Below are positions 43,101-53,032 of a stretch of 64,000 bases of DNA, in pieces. Position 1 is the first letter of the stretch. Every line of letters begins with the position of its first letter. Source of the DNA: an uncultured Clostridia bacterium (GTDB taxonomy: Bacteria; Bacillota; Clostridia; Christensenellales; UBA1242); the NCBI GenBank assembly GCA_944381185.1, contig CALWKE010000001.1, positions 372,001 through 436,000 of the forward strand, read 5' to 3'. Below the pieces are notes generated by a model, which was not told the origin of the DNA, searched no databases, and saw nothing but the letters and a program-made list of their open reading frames with translations. Made by a program: the position numbers and the translations under genes.

Positions 43101-43351
43101 TAGTTTTTCCTCCTGTTGTCTTGAAAGTAAGCCCATCTTGCAAACGCCATTACACTAATAACTTTGCGCTTGCCAACATTGGTGGTTGGGAAATCATATC
43201 TATTCATAAGTGTTCTTACATTGCCTTTGCCAAGCCCTGTAATTTTCATTAAATCCTCACAGTCTAAATAATCTTTGTTATATCTATCTGCAAGTCTTTT
43301 AGCTTCTGCAGAAATCAACATCTCTGCTTGTAAATCTTCTTGTTTTAACAT
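43100..43351 (-). CDS. Excisionase-like DNA-binding protein
   Basis: Eighty-three residues, a close relative of 23881-24138. The winged helix-turn-helix core DCEDLMKITGLGKGNVRTL is followed by the wing FPTTNVGKRKVISV (about 53-66). The stop overlaps the integrase ATG by one base (TAATG), so the pair is co-translated. Likely the directionality factor for excision. Confidence 0.8.
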   Translation of the reverse strand: MLKQEDLQAEMLISAEAKRLADRYNKDYLDCEDLMKITGLGKGNVRTLMNRYDFPTTNVGKRKVISVMAFARWAYFQDNRRKN

Positions 43352-43497
43352 TAAAATTAGTACTCCTTCATAATCAGTTTCTCCTTTCTATAAATTCTAA
43401 AATTTACTTGCATCGAGCAATGTAAAAGTGATGGTTTACCATCATAAACGAAAAATGGGCATTCCCATTTCTCGTAAAATAAAGGAAGAATATTAAT

Positions 43498-43578
43498 TCA
43501 GCAAAGTGTATCACTCAAAAATGCTTATATTTAGGGCATTTAAGAGTGATTTTGCTGAAAATTTGTTTCTTCCGCTTA
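43498..43578. other. Conserved stem-loop of element B (oriT, terminator or RNA)
   Basis: Outer stems TCAGCAAA (43498-43505)/TTTGCTGA (43551-43558) and ATCACTC (43510-43516)/GAGTGAT (43544-43550), inner stem AAATGC/GCATTT, loop TTATATTTAGG, then TTTGTTTCTTCCGCTTAT (43563-43580). The loop and the 3' flank match element A; the stems do not, yet still pair. Confidence 0.6.
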
Positions 43579-43599
43579 TCCTGCTTACTGTAAAAATCA

Positions 43600-46500
43600 C
43601 TAATTCTGCTCATCATTTTCACTATTTTCATCACTTTCTGGGTTGTCATCTAAGAAATTATCTTCAATAACTGTCTCTTCAATTTCTTCTTCAACAATCT
43701 CGTCTTTATAGTAGTGATGTCTTGATTTAATTAGTAAAACAATGAGTAAAACAACAAGTCCTCCAAGCCCTGCAAGAACAGCAATACTTGGTCCATTTAG
43801 TGAATATAATCTTTCAAAAGTATATGTTGTAGAATTACCAGCTTCATCTGTTAGAACAACAATAAATTGTCCACTTTTTTCAATCTCATCTCCAAGTTTA
43901 TACTCAAATGGAATACCATCAACTGTGATATAAATTGAGTATGGTTCTTCGGAAACATTTTTCATTATTACAACTTTTTTTGTTGTTCCACCATTGGTAA
44001 CCCCTACCAGTTCAAGTGTTGGTGGAGTTGTGTCGATTGTAATCTCAAATGAATATTCTTTGTTAAAATTTTCATCTAAAATTGTTACTTTATATTCTCC
44101 TTCATCATAGAGATATAATTTATTTTCAGTTAGTTCTAATTGATAAATTTCATCATTTTTTGTTATGCTTTTAACAGAAATATTTTCTTGTAAAATGTGA
44201 GATAGATTTTTTTGTTTTTTAGTGATGATAGAAAAGAATGAGCTCGTTTTATTTCCTAAATCATCAACCAAAGTGAAAGAATATTCACCGTCCTCATTTA
44301 AAATTTGTTCAAATGAATAATCAAATGGTTGTCCGTCTTTATACATAACAATTCTTAAATTTTCGTATGCAATTATCCTAACCCCACCATTTGAAATACC
44401 GCCGTGATAAGTGTTTATATCATAGGCAATGGTATTATCAATTGCAAATTCAAAAGTGGTAACATTCTTTGCTCTATCTTCAACAAATACCTTATAATTT
44501 CCACTTGCTTTAAGTTCAGTTCCAAGTTTGTATTCAAACTTAACATCATCTAAAATATAATAGCAAGTAAGCCCAGATTCCATTGACGCTACCCAAGCAG
44601 ATTTGCTTGTGGTTCCAAAGTTTTTCACTCCATACAAGGTGGCTACTGGTGGAGTTGTATCAATGGTAAAAGTGAAATATAAAGTATTATTAAATTCATC
44701 AACAAGAGTTACACTATAAAATCCTTCATCGCTAATTATCAATCCAAATTCATAATCAATTTGACTATTGTCTTTTTTGATAGTAATGTTTAGTGGCTCA
44801 TCTTCTAAAATTCTAATGCCAAAATTTATAAATTCTATATCTTCAATTTTGTAGGTATTCCCACTAATATCAGCTATTGTAAAATCAATTGTTTTGTCTA
44901 TTGTAAAATTTACATAACTTGTATTTCCTAATTCGTCAGAAAGTTTAATTGTATAGCTTCCTGCAACTGTCAAAATTTGACCTTTTCTATATTCTTGTGT
45001 GTTGCCATTAAGAGTATAACGAGCGGTGTATTGCTCATCATTTTGCTCCCAAGTTGCGTAAACACTACCACCAGTTTTCCCATTTGGTTCAACACCAAAC
45101 AAGTTGATTATTGGTTTGATTGTTTTGATTGTGAATTTATAAGTGTTGTAGTTCTCTGTATCTGTTCTATCAATTAGTGTAATAATATAAACAAACTCTG
45201 TGTTTTCTTCCGGATAGAAATATAGGTTTGCCACATTATTATTTTTTTCTTGCTCTGCAATGTAAAGTTCATTATTTTTTGTAGCTATTGCTTCATATTT
45301 ACTGTTATCAAAAGTAAACATTACATTTCCATTTGTCTTGCCATTATGACTAACACCTGTTAAATATCCTACTGGCAAATCCTTTTCAAATTTATATTCG
45401 TAAGTAAGTGTTCTTCCATAATTGTCAGTAAGTTCGACTATATAAATTCCACCACGATGAAAGGTGTAAGATAGTGTATTTGGGCTTATAAATATAAGCT
45501 CATTTGTGTCATCGTCTGGAAATTCATCATAGCCAATGTTAGAATTTAAACAAATGTCATTTCTATAAATTTTTATATCAGTTATGATGTTGGTGTCATC
45601 TGTATTATTGATTGTAACTTGTAGTGCGGTATTTGAATTTATGTTTTCAAATATAACTTCTGGTGCAGTTCCAAGCAAACACACTTTAAACTTAAAGGCT
45701 GTGTTGGTTCTGTCTGCGACAGAAATTGCGTATTCACCTGAGCCAAGTTTATCAAAGTTTGGCAGAGTATCAAGATAGGTATATCGTTGAGTTGTTCCGT
45801 TTGGCAATCTTATTTCCATAGTCCACCATTTGTCATCTTCAATAATTTGTGTTATTGAAAAATCTTCATAGTAGAAAACAAGTTCACCATTTTGTGGAAT
45901 ATCGTTTATTGATATTGATTGACTTATTGTTTTATCACTACCATAAACTTTCGCTTCAAAATCCACCATAGGAGACTGCAAATCTAAATATACAAAATAG
46001 GTGGTAGAATGACCAACATAGTCAACTTCTTTAATTTTGTATAATCCGTGTGTTGTAAGTTGATTTTTAAGTGCAATGTTGTATTGCAATTCCAACCATT
46101 CTTCTGGTCCACCTTTTTGATAATCACAATAAATTTTATAACTTTCATTTGTGTCGGTTTGTCTAAAAATAAAGTTAGTTGCTAAATAAGCCTTAACCCC
46201 TTTTACTTCGACAATATTGTCATAAACACTCTCGTCTATTGTATTTCCATAATTATTTGGATATATGCTCGAATTTTGTTTATAGATTTGTTCGTCCGAA
46301 ACAAAGTCTTTTGCATAATAATTTATTGCTTCATTAAGTGAATTTTTATCAAAATAATAAACATAAAGGTTTGGGTTCTCTCTTGATTTGTAATACCAAT
46401 ACTTGCCAACCTTTACTTCATTTCCACTTGCAATTAAGTGAGTATTTGTAAAATCTTCAATATTTTCTAAATAATACTCTGTAACGCAATTTTGCCTTTC

Positions 46501-48036
46501 AATACTGCAAGCAAAGCTTAATGCGTCGGCCTGTTCTTTAAATGAATAACTTCCATAACCTGTATATCCATAAGGAATATCGGCAAGATACCATTTCGCA
46601 ACTTTATAAGTTGTGTCGTTTTGCAATCTATCTAAATTATAACTCGGTGCAGATTTATCAATAGTAAACTTGCTTATGGTTGTGTTGCCTGCAAGGTCAG
46701 TTATTGTAACAGTGTAATTGCCTTCATCAGTTAGCCAAGTTCCACTTGTAAGTTCTTGTGTAATTCCATTGAAAGTGTAGGTTGCAACTTCTGGACTTTC
46801 GGTTGCTTCATCGTATGAAAACAGTATTTGCACTTCATCTTTAAAAATGCCTTGATTTATTGTTTGTGTTTTTGCACCATTTGCGTTTGTAGTTATTGTG
46901 CCAATTTTTCTTGTATCAAAAGCATTTTCATTATGATAAGCAAAATCTATTTCTGGCAACTCTGTATCCACCATACAATAGTAAGTGGTGTAAACATTTT
47001 CGGCCCCATTTTCAATTGCAACTTTGGTATATCCTTCATCGCTTATTTCAATGTGATGACCGTCCTTATAAGGGACTACACTTGTTCCGTATTGCGGGGT
47101 TGCTTGCACATCATTTATCTTCACATAGTTATTAAGGTTGCTTGCAATAACAGTGAATGTCTTAGGCGAATAGTAGGCGGTTCTTCCATTGTAAATCCCT
47201 TTGGTTGCGTTAGAAACAAGCTCATTGACCCAATCTCGTTCGCCTATTGTGATATAATTTGTCAAGTTGGCCGAAACAGATGTATCTCCACCCGTGTTAC
47301 CCCAGAATGTATTTTTATATTGTCCTGTCGCACTTAAATTAACTGCAAGACAATCATAAGTGTCAGCGTCAGTATTGTAAGTGTCGTCATACATAATAGT
47401 TACAAGTGTGCGAGTTTTATCTGTTGGATTTTCTGGCAAATCATAAACCATACTCATAGTGCCTGTCGCGTCAGAAAAATAATAAGTGCATTTTAACTCG
47501 GCACCACTTTTAAATTTAGCTTGTTGGTCAGTCCATAGGAAACCTGCGTTTGATTTGATAGGCAACTTCGTTTCAATGGAATAAATATAACTTGGATAAT
47601 TTACGATTTCATCAGCAAGATTTGCTTTATCTGTTGAAACATCTAAAATACCATCGTCATCATAAATCACACGCCCATCAGTTCTCATAATTCTAAAATA
47701 TCTTATAAAGGAAGCATATTTAAAGCCATTCCAACTTTTGGAGTCGCGAACAACATTATAAACGCCTATGGATTTATAAGCTCTAAGTGCGCCACTTGCA
47801 TATGGGCTATCGGCAGAAAGATTAGAGTTTGAATAATCAACTGTTATATCGGGACCTAAAACAACACCGGGATTTAATGGGTCATCAAGTCCAACAATAG
47901 GTCCAATAATCACTCCCATTGTAGAGCTTCCACCACGCCTTATGATTGTAGCGTGTCCAGTTGCAACAAGTATGAAAGGTATTAAACAAATTGCACAGAG
48001 TAAAAACAGTGAAATTCGTTTTAGTGTTTTTCTCAT
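43600..48036 (-). CDS. Large cell-surface protein with Ig-like repeats
   Basis: 1478 residues, exported and membrane-anchored. A signal peptide (about 5-29) leads to a unique region of about 400 residues. Repeated Ig-like units of about 80-100 residues follow, each ending in a strand such as AGNTTISKFTIDKSAP or NTLYFTFTIDTTPP, seen about nine times. A single transmembrane helix (GPSIAVLAGLGGLVVLLIVLLI, shown by position near 1405-1427) precedes a basic then very acidic cytoplasmic tail. The start overlaps the coupling-protein gene by four bases (ATGA). This placement inside the mobilisation operon suggests a role in donor-recipient contact or in shielding the donor; that is inference. Confidence 0.75.
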   Translation of the reverse strand: MRKTLKRISLFLLCAICLIPFILVATGHATIIRRGGSSTMGVIIGPIVGLDDPLNPGVVLGPDITVDYSNSNLSADSPYASGALRAYKSIGVYNVVRDSKSWNGFKYASFIRYFRIMRTDGRVIYDDDGILDVSTDKANLADEIVNYPSYIYSIETKLPIKSNAGFLWTDQQAKFKSGAELKCTYYFSDATGTMSMVYDLPENPTDKTRTLVTIMYDDTYNTDADTYDCLAVNLSATGQYKNTFWGNTGGDTSVSANLTNYITIGERDWVNELVSNATKGIYNGRTAYYSPKTFTVIASNLNNYVKINDVQATPQYGTSVVPYKDGHHIEISDEGYTKVAIENGAENVYTTYYCMVDTELPEIDFAYHNENAFDTRKIGTITTNANGAKTQTINQGIFKDEVQILFSYDEATESPEVATYTFNGITQELTSGTWLTDEGNYTVTITDLAGNTTISKFTIDKSAPSYNLDRLQNDTTYKVAKWYLADIPYGYTGYGSYSFKEQADALSFACSIERQNCVTEYYLENIEDFTNTHLIASGNEVKVGKYWYYKSRENPNLYVYYFDKNSLNEAINYYAKDFVSDEQIYKQNSSIYPNNYGNTIDESVYDNIVEVKGVKAYLATNFIFRQTDTNESYKIYCDYQKGGPEEWLELQYNIALKNQLTTHGLYKIKEVDYVGHSTTYFVYLDLQSPMVDFEAKVYGSDKTISQSISINDIPQNGELVFYYEDFSITQIIEDDKWWTMEIRLPNGTTQRYTYLDTLPNFDKLGSGEYAISVADRTNTAFKFKVCLLGTAPEVIFENINSNTALQVTINNTDDTNIITDIKIYRNDICLNSNIGYDEFPDDDTNELIFISPNTLSYTFHRGGIYIVELTDNYGRTLTYEYKFEKDLPVGYLTGVSHNGKTNGNVMFTFDNSKYEAIATKNNELYIAEQEKNNNVANLYFYPEENTEFVYIITLIDRTDTENYNTYKFTIKTIKPIINLFGVEPNGKTGGSVYATWEQNDEQYTARYTLNGNTQEYRKGQILTVAGSYTIKLSDELGNTSYVNFTIDKTIDFTIADISGNTYKIEDIEFINFGIRILEDEPLNITIKKDNSQIDYEFGLIISDEGFYSVTLVDEFNNTLYFTFTIDTTPPVATLYGVKNFGTTSKSAWVASMESGLTCYYILDDVKFEYKLGTELKASGNYKVFVEDRAKNVTTFEFAIDNTIAYDINTYHGGISNGGVRIIAYENLRIVMYKDGQPFDYSFEQILNEDGEYSFTLVDDLGNKTSSFFSIITKKQKNLSHILQENISVKSITKNDEIYQLELTENKLYLYDEGEYKVTILDENFNKEYSFEITIDTTPPTLELVGVTNGGTTKKVVIMKNVSEEPYSIYITVDGIPFEYKLGDEIEKSGQFIVVLTDEAGNSTTYTFERLYSLNGPSIAVLAGLGGLVVLLIVLLIKSRHHYYKDEIVEEEIEETVIEDNFLDDNPESDENSENDEQN

Positions 48037-50183
48037 TTTATTAACCTCATAATTTGTTCAGCTTTAATTCGTATATTTTTCAAATCTTTATCTTCTTCAT
48101 TTAATTTTTCTAATCCGTTAATAAAATCACATATTTGTTTAAAATCTTTGTTTTCTATTGCTTTTAAAATAGAAAGTTTAACTTCAAATGCTCCATATTG
48201 CTCAAAATCAAATTTTTCAATTTGAATTTTAAAATTTTCAATAAATGGAGCTATTTCTGCATAATTATTTTGTTTTTTTGTTGAATTTTTGCTTTTATTT
48301 CGGTCTAACATATTGTAAAAGACTTTTTCTTCGTTGAAATACTTCCCAGCAGAAAGTAATTGATTTGTCTTTTCAAGCACAAAATATTTACTCTTAAAAC
48401 TTGGTGTAAATTTTGACTTGATTGGCGGAAATCCAAAGACATTGACTATTGCATTGCCCATATTATTTGCACTGTTTAATTGTTGTAATTCAGTTGGGTA
48501 AATAAGTGGTCTTTCTTTAACACTTACAGAGCTTCCCATACCATCATTTGAAGATGAAAAGCTAACATTTCTTTGAATTATTGAGAAATTTCCACATTTT
48601 TTAGAAAATTCTTCAATTGTTTTCAAGTCTGTTGTTCCAATAAAAATTTGGATATTACAGTTTGATTTGATAATATCTGCGCTTTTGTCATCGTAAACTT
48701 TTGCCAGTTGTGCATAGGATTGAACTACAAGTGCAAGCCAAATTTTTCGGCTTCTACCAACAGTTATCATTTGTTCGAGTTTGTGGACTTTTGGCAAGTT
48801 TCCAAACTCGTCAAGCAGAAAATAGACACTTCTTGGCAAAGATAAATCGGGATATGTGTTTGCTTTTGCGACAAGGGCTTTATATGCTTGCAAAATAACC
48901 ATTGCCGCTAAGGTGTGCCTTGTCTCTTTTTCATCTGGAATTTGCAAAAACAGAGCAGTGGGTTTTGTTGCAATATCTCCAAAGTTTATTTCATTTGCAG
49001 ATGTAAGAGAACAAATGCTCATATCTGCGAATAATGAGAGTTTATCAAAGATAGTAGAAAGATAAGAGCCACGAGTTTTATCACTGGCATCTAATACTTG
49101 TTTTGACAAACTAACACTCTTTGAGATTGGGCTTCTATGCTGAAAGTATTCCATAAGGTCCTCACAATCATTTTGAGTGTTGGTTGCAATCTTCATTATA
49201 TTAAAGAAATTAAATTTTTCTTTTGTCATACCAAGCTCTGGATTTTCACTATCTTCAAGCATAGCAAGACATATTGCAAGAATAAAATTCTTGGCGCCAC
49301 TTTCCCAAATTGGCTCGCTTTTGTTTGTTACAGGGCACAGAACAGAACAAATATCGTTTAAGTCCTCATAAACTTCATCAAAAATTTCTTGTTTTCTAAC
49401 TTGCACAGCAGAATTTTTTTCATCTTCGTTATAGTAAATTTTATCTTCAAATACATAATAGCCTTCTTCTTCATTTATCCTAACCTTGTCACCAAGTGAA
49501 AGCATTTCTTGATACATCTCAAAAGGTCTTTCAAGCGGGTTCCACCTAATTGAGCAATAAGGGTTTCTTAAATCAAGGATTTTGACTTCATATCCACGAT
49601 TTATAAGGCTTTTTGCGTGCAGGGAATATAATTCACCTTTCGGGTCGGAAATGAGCATTGACGGTCGATTTTGAGTATTTGAGAGTATTTGTATTGTTGG
49701 ATTGATAAAAGTTGTTGTCTTACCAGAGCCAGTTGTTCCTATGATAAGAGTGTGAGCAGGTTTTGAAAAAGTTATTTCATAACCTTTCTTTGTTTCTTCA
49801 GCTTTTATCGGTATCCCTTCAATATCCGTATTTGGCAGTTTGCTATATTCAACGGTTTTAAAGTTTTGTTGTAATTCTTTGTCCGTTTGAAAGTGTGCTT
49901 GTTCAAGTCCAGTGTATATTTCTTTGTCCTTTTCAGTTGCTGTCATAATCTTTTTAGGATTTTTACCCACACCTTTATACCAAGCGAAAACAAAAATAAG
50001 AGATATTATTGCAAAAAATTCAAAAGTGTAGAGCCAAGTTTTGCCATTTAAGATTAGTGCAGTGTCAAAAGTAAATTCCGCTTTAAATCCACTTGAAACA
50101 AACATATTGACAAGATAGCCAAAACAAAAACAAATGATGAATAAACTTGCAAATAGCAATAGTCTTTTAACAAACTTATTCAA
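48033..50183 (-). CDS. VirD4/TraG-type coupling protein
   Basis: Conjugation ATPase of 716 residues that brings the relaxase-DNA complex to the secretion channel. Two N-terminal transmembrane helices (about 7-30 and 50-70) are followed by Walker A IIGTTGSGKTT (Lys155) and the family box MLISDPKGELY. Walker B is FLLDEFGNLPK (about 443-453), and the TraG signature GRSRKIWLALVVQSYAQL follows. It overlaps the relaxase gene by 8 bases upstream and the surface-protein gene by 4 bases downstream. Element A lacks an equivalent. Confidence 0.93.
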   Translation of the reverse strand: MNKFVKRLLLFASLFIICFCFGYLVNMFVSSGFKAEFTFDTALILNGKTWLYTFEFFAIISLIFVFAWYKGVGKNPKKIMTATEKDKEIYTGLEQAHFQTDKELQQNFKTVEYSKLPNTDIEGIPIKAEETKKGYEITFSKPAHTLIIGTTGSGKTTTFINPTIQILSNTQNRPSMLISDPKGELYSLHAKSLINRGYEVKILDLRNPYCSIRWNPLERPFEMYQEMLSLGDKVRINEEEGYYVFEDKIYYNEDEKNSAVQVRKQEIFDEVYEDLNDICSVLCPVTNKSEPIWESGAKNFILAICLAMLEDSENPELGMTKEKFNFFNIMKIATNTQNDCEDLMEYFQHRSPISKSVSLSKQVLDASDKTRGSYLSTIFDKLSLFADMSICSLTSANEINFGDIATKPTALFLQIPDEKETRHTLAAMVILQAYKALVAKANTYPDLSLPRSVYFLLDEFGNLPKVHKLEQMITVGRSRKIWLALVVQSYAQLAKVYDDKSADIIKSNCNIQIFIGTTDLKTIEEFSKKCGNFSIIQRNVSFSSSNDGMGSSVSVKERPLIYPTELQQLNSANNMGNAIVNVFGFPPIKSKFTPSFKSKYFVLEKTNQLLSAGKYFNEEKVFYNMLDRNKSKNSTKKQNNYAEIAPFIENFKIQIEKFDFEQYGAFEVKLSILKAIENKDFKQICDFINGLEKLNEEDKDLKNIRIKAEQIMRLIK

Positions 50184-51348
50184 GATAGCCTTCTTCCCTT
50201 AATCTCTTGTAGTTTGCTTCTTCAAGTCTTTCTCTATATTCCGCAAAAGCATTTACAATTTCCTTATTAACCAAGTCATTAAGTTGCATACACTTGTTGA
50301 TGAGTATTTTTCTTTTTTTCTTTTCTATGTGTTTTAATATTAACCTATTTCTTGTTTCGTAATTAAATTTATTCTGTTTGGTCTTAATATCTTTGGCAGC
50401 AAGAATGACAATGTTTCCAAGCCTTCTATAAAGGTCCTTCATACATTTTTCGTATAAGAGTTTATCCGAACAGTCAACCTTGATTTTTGCATAGGCTTTA
50501 AGCAATTCCGTATCCCTTTTTGAAAGGATATGCTCAAAGTCGCTAACTTTTCGTTTTAGCTCTGGATTTGACACAATTATAGACTTCACAATATTGTCAA
50601 TCATCGGCCTATGTTCAGCCATATTTTCGCTATCATAAGACAGTCGTCCTTTAATTGGCAGAACAATAATAAGTTTATTTATTTTGTTCATATAAGCTCC
50701 GTCATTAAATGATTTTTTCAATAAATTTGTTATTTCTTTTCTATTTTCAAAAATATTAAAATTTCTACTAATAAAATATTTTTCTATATCAATTTTAAAT
50801 TGATTTATTGCGTCAATATCAATATAACCGTCCGAAAATTGCTTAAATCTGCTACTTTGCTTATACCTAAGGGGCTCTTTTTCAAAAAATGAAAAGTGAA
50901 TATGTTTGTTGTCTGTGTTCTCGTGAAGTCCAGCAAACCAAACAATATTTTCTGGGTCAAGATTTGCATTTTTGAAAAATTTGGGTAGTTGGCTTTTCAT
51001 CAGTTCATAAGCTTTTTCGTATGTGTCGCAATTTACATTTCCAAAATACTCTGTAAAGGATATAACACCATGCCAAATAGTGCTCTTTGTTGTTCTTAGA
51101 TTAGTTCTCAATTCTTTTATTTGTTCTGCATTTAATAGGCCATTTTTATTAAAAATGCCTTTACTTTTCTCGTTATTTCCAGAATAGGCGACATAATCTA
51201 ACTTTTCCTTACTACCAGTGTTTACATATTTAACATAGTCATATTCCTTGTTAGAACTATAAAATCTTCTTGCTTCAAGGTCTTTTGATACTGACTTATC
51301 AAGATTTTCAACATAGCCTAAAAAGAGATTTACATTTGGAACACTCAT
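50176..51348 (-). CDS. MobL-type relaxase of element B
   Basis: 390 residues, homologous over most of its length to the relaxase at 24424-25620. The histidine motif is GLHENTDNKHIHFSFFE (about 136-152), and the Tyr-rich N-terminal segment ARRFYSSNKEYDYVKY (about 26-41) is shared. It overlaps the accessory gene by four bases and the coupling-protein gene by eight. The tight packing of mob, relaxase, coupling protein and surface protein genes indicates one transcript. Confidence 0.87.
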   Translation of the reverse strand: MSVPNVNLFLGYVENLDKSVSKDLEARRFYSSNKEYDYVKYVNTGSKEKLDYVAYSGNNEKSKGIFNKNGLLNAEQIKELRTNLRTTKSTIWHGVISFTEYFGNVNCDTYEKAYELMKSQLPKFFKNANLDPENIVWFAGLHENTDNKHIHFSFFEKEPLRYKQSSRFKQFSDGYIDIDAINQFKIDIEKYFISRNFNIFENRKEITNLLKKSFNDGAYMNKINKLIIVLPIKGRLSYDSENMAEHRPMIDNIVKSIIVSNPELKRKVSDFEHILSKRDTELLKAYAKIKVDCSDKLLYEKCMKDLYRRLGNIVILAAKDIKTKQNKFNYETRNRLILKHIEKKKRKILINKCMQLNDLVNKEIVNAFAEYRERLEEANYKRLREEGYLE

Positions 51349-51785
51349 TTTTTACTATATGTTTTTAAAATTTCCTCAAAAATCTCTTCAAGTCGTTCTG
51401 GCAGGTCATCATACATTCCCGCTTCGACAAAATCTTTCTTTCGTGGAGCATTGTCAGAGATTCCAAGCAACATATTGTAATTGCAAGATAAGAGTTTTTG
51501 ATTGACAATGTTATTTGCCACCATTTCTTTTGCATTATCTTCGCTTTGCTTGATAAGGTCATTCAATCTCTCGGCAGTGTTGTGGATTTCCTCATAAAGT
51601 TCGTCTAAGTTTTGAATTTTCTTTGCTCCGTCTAAATCTCGTTCAAGAGTTTCAACGCCCTTTGTTAAACAAGCAACCAAGAATTGATTTTTTGTTGTAA
51701 AGAAATCATCATATCTTTTATAAAGGTCGCTAATTCGTTTTACAAGTTTGGCGTCATAAATTCTAACCGTGTATTGTTCTTGCAT
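51345..51785 (-). CDS. Mobilisation accessory protein (MobC-like)
   Basis: 146 residues. The N-terminal segment QYTVRIYDAKLVKRISDLYKRYDDFFTTKNQF (about 4-35, by position) fits a ribbon-helix-helix domain, followed by a long helix (about 60-95). It stands in the same place as 25613-26071 in element A, directly before and overlapping the relaxase gene. Probably a relaxosome protein; the call rests mainly on context. Confidence 0.6.
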   Translation of the reverse strand: MQEQYTVRIYDAKLVKRISDLYKRYDDFFTTKNQFLVACLTKGVETLERDLDGAKKIQNLDELYEEIHNTAERLNDLIKQSEDNAKEMVANNIVNQKLLSCNYNMLLGISDNAPRKKDFVEAGMYDDLPERLEEIFEEILKTYSKK

Positions 51786-51922
51786 AATTTCTCCTTTTTG
51801 TTAGATTTGAATTTTTTATAAAATCCAGAAAACTTTCTTGCCCCTTCACTTTATTAACTACAAACTTTTTGTTTTCTACAATGGGGTTTTAAAGATTTTT
51901 TTAAAAAAAGTTGAAAAAATTT

Positions 51923-52432
51923 TTAATTTTCAGTGTTTTTGATGTTGTTTTTTATATTTTTTTCGGCTCTTAACAATCTTCCAGAAACAGCTTGTTGAGA
52001 AATGCCAAGTTCTTCAGCAATGTCATTTTCCGATTTATTTTCATAAAAAGTTTTCTCAACAACTTCTCTTTGAGTAGGCGTCAAGGTGCATAGTGAGTTT
52101 TCAATTAAAGTGCGGTAGTGTTCACTCACTGCCATATCAATAAGTTCTTTTTCTTTGTTTTCTAAAATAACTTGTGGATTAGAGCTTTCATCTGCCAAAA
52201 ACTTTTCATTTTCTGGCTTACTCTCATTGAATATGTTCTCAAACTGTTTATTATAGAAATCATATTGATTTTGTTTTCTACGTCTCTGTTGCTCATCTGC
52301 CTTCATAAAAAGTGCAACTTCCTTTGTAACATCAAGTTTAATCCATTGTTTGTGAATTCTATCAAAGTAATCAATAGTTACCATTTCTTTGCTATCATCT
52401 TGTTTTTGTGCTAAATTTTTATCTTCATTCAT
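51923..52432 (-). CDS. Sigma-70 region 4-like regulator
   Basis: 169 residues. The C-terminal part (about 110-160) carries LCTLTPTQREVVEKTFYEN and SENDIAEELGISQQAVSGRLLRAE, a typical sigma region 4 helix-turn-helix; the two pieces are adjacent. The N-terminal part is charged and helical with no sigma region 2. The gene overlaps the next upstream HTH gene by four bases. It is the likely activator of the mobilisation genes, matching 26294-27025 in element A. Confidence 0.7.
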   Translation of the reverse strand: MNEDKNLAQKQDDSKEMVTIDYFDRIHKQWIKLDVTKEVALFMKADEQQRRRKQNQYDFYNKQFENIFNESKPENEKFLADESSNPQVILENKEKELIDMAVSEHYRTLIENSLCTLTPTQREVVEKTFYENKSENDIAEELGISQQAVSGRLLRAEKNIKNNIKNTEN

Positions 52433-52794
52433 CTTCTATTCTCCTTAATGTCGGGCAGGGAATATCTTTCAATTAAAGAGCTAATAAGGTCTTGATAATC
52501 ACAATTGCTTTCAGACTTCTGCAAAAGTTTGAGAGCTCGGCCGATGATTTGCAGTTCATCGTTTGTGAGAGTTTGACCTTGATAAACATAGCACTTGTCT
52601 AAATAAACTCCGCCTCGTGTTATGCCACCACAAAAAGTTTGGATAGGATAGCGAAAAGATAGAGATTGAATATGTCTTTTTACTGTTGAGCGAGAAACTT
52701 CGACTTCATCTGCAATTTCATTTATAGTATGAATTTTGCAATCCGAAAGAATATTCAAAATATCAGCAGTAATGCTTGATTTTCTCAAATCCAT
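52429..52794 (-). CDS. HTH transcriptional regulator
   Basis: 121 residues. The N-terminal winged helix (about 8-55: ADILNILSDCKIHTINEIADEVEVSRSTVKRHI, by position) is the HTH_11/DeoR type seen in WYL-domain regulators, with GGITRGGVYLDK as the wing. The WYL part is absent; a short helical tail follows (about 75-121). An excellent AAAAGGAGGTGA lies before the ATG. It overlaps the sigma-like gene by four bases, so both are made together. Confidence 0.7.
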   Translation of the reverse strand: MDLRKSSITADILNILSDCKIHTINEIADEVEVSRSTVKRHIQSLSFRYPIQTFCGGITRGGVYLDKCYVYQGQTLTNDELQIIGRALKLLQKSESNCDYQDLISSLIERYSLPDIKENRR

Positions 52795-52846
52795 TCGCTA
52801 TCACCTCCTTTTAGTTTTTGTTTTGACAAGCTCATCTTAGCAATGT

Positions 52847-52871
52847 CGCTGGCTCACCATTTGACCCAGCG
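52847..52871. promoter_or_regulatory. Inverted repeat upstream of the HTH gene
   Basis: CGCTGG (52847-52852) and CCAGCG (52866-52871), 13 bases apart, about 55-75 bases upstream of the HTH gene at 52794. It may be an operator. The same hexamers recur in the terminator stem at 52976-53014, so chance or shared descent is also possible. Confidence 0.35.
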
Positions 52872-52910
52872 GGAAAACTTTTTTAATTTTTTCAAAAAAT
52901 TTTTTACACA

Positions 52911-53016
52911 AAAAATCCCAAGCGATTTAATGATGTTCGCTTGGGAAATTTGATGAAATTTGTCGAAATAAAAAATCCCAGCGACCGATTGTAAATTTCA
53001 ACCGGAACGCTGGGTT
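52911..53016 (-). terminator. Tandem terminators after the LexA/zinc-protein genes
   Basis: Two hairpins in a row on the minus strand: TCCCAGCG (52976-52983)/CGCTGGG (53008-53014) and TCCCAAGCGA (52916-52925)/TCGCTTGGGA (52937-52946). Each is followed on the minus strand by a run of T. Confidence 0.88.
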
Positions 53017-53032
53017 CGCTAATGGTTAAGTT

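Noticed and set aside
46828-47337. 169-codon plus-strand frame rich in cysteine
   Set aside because: It is antisense to the Ig-repeat surface protein, whose frame is supported by signal peptide, repeats and membrane helix.
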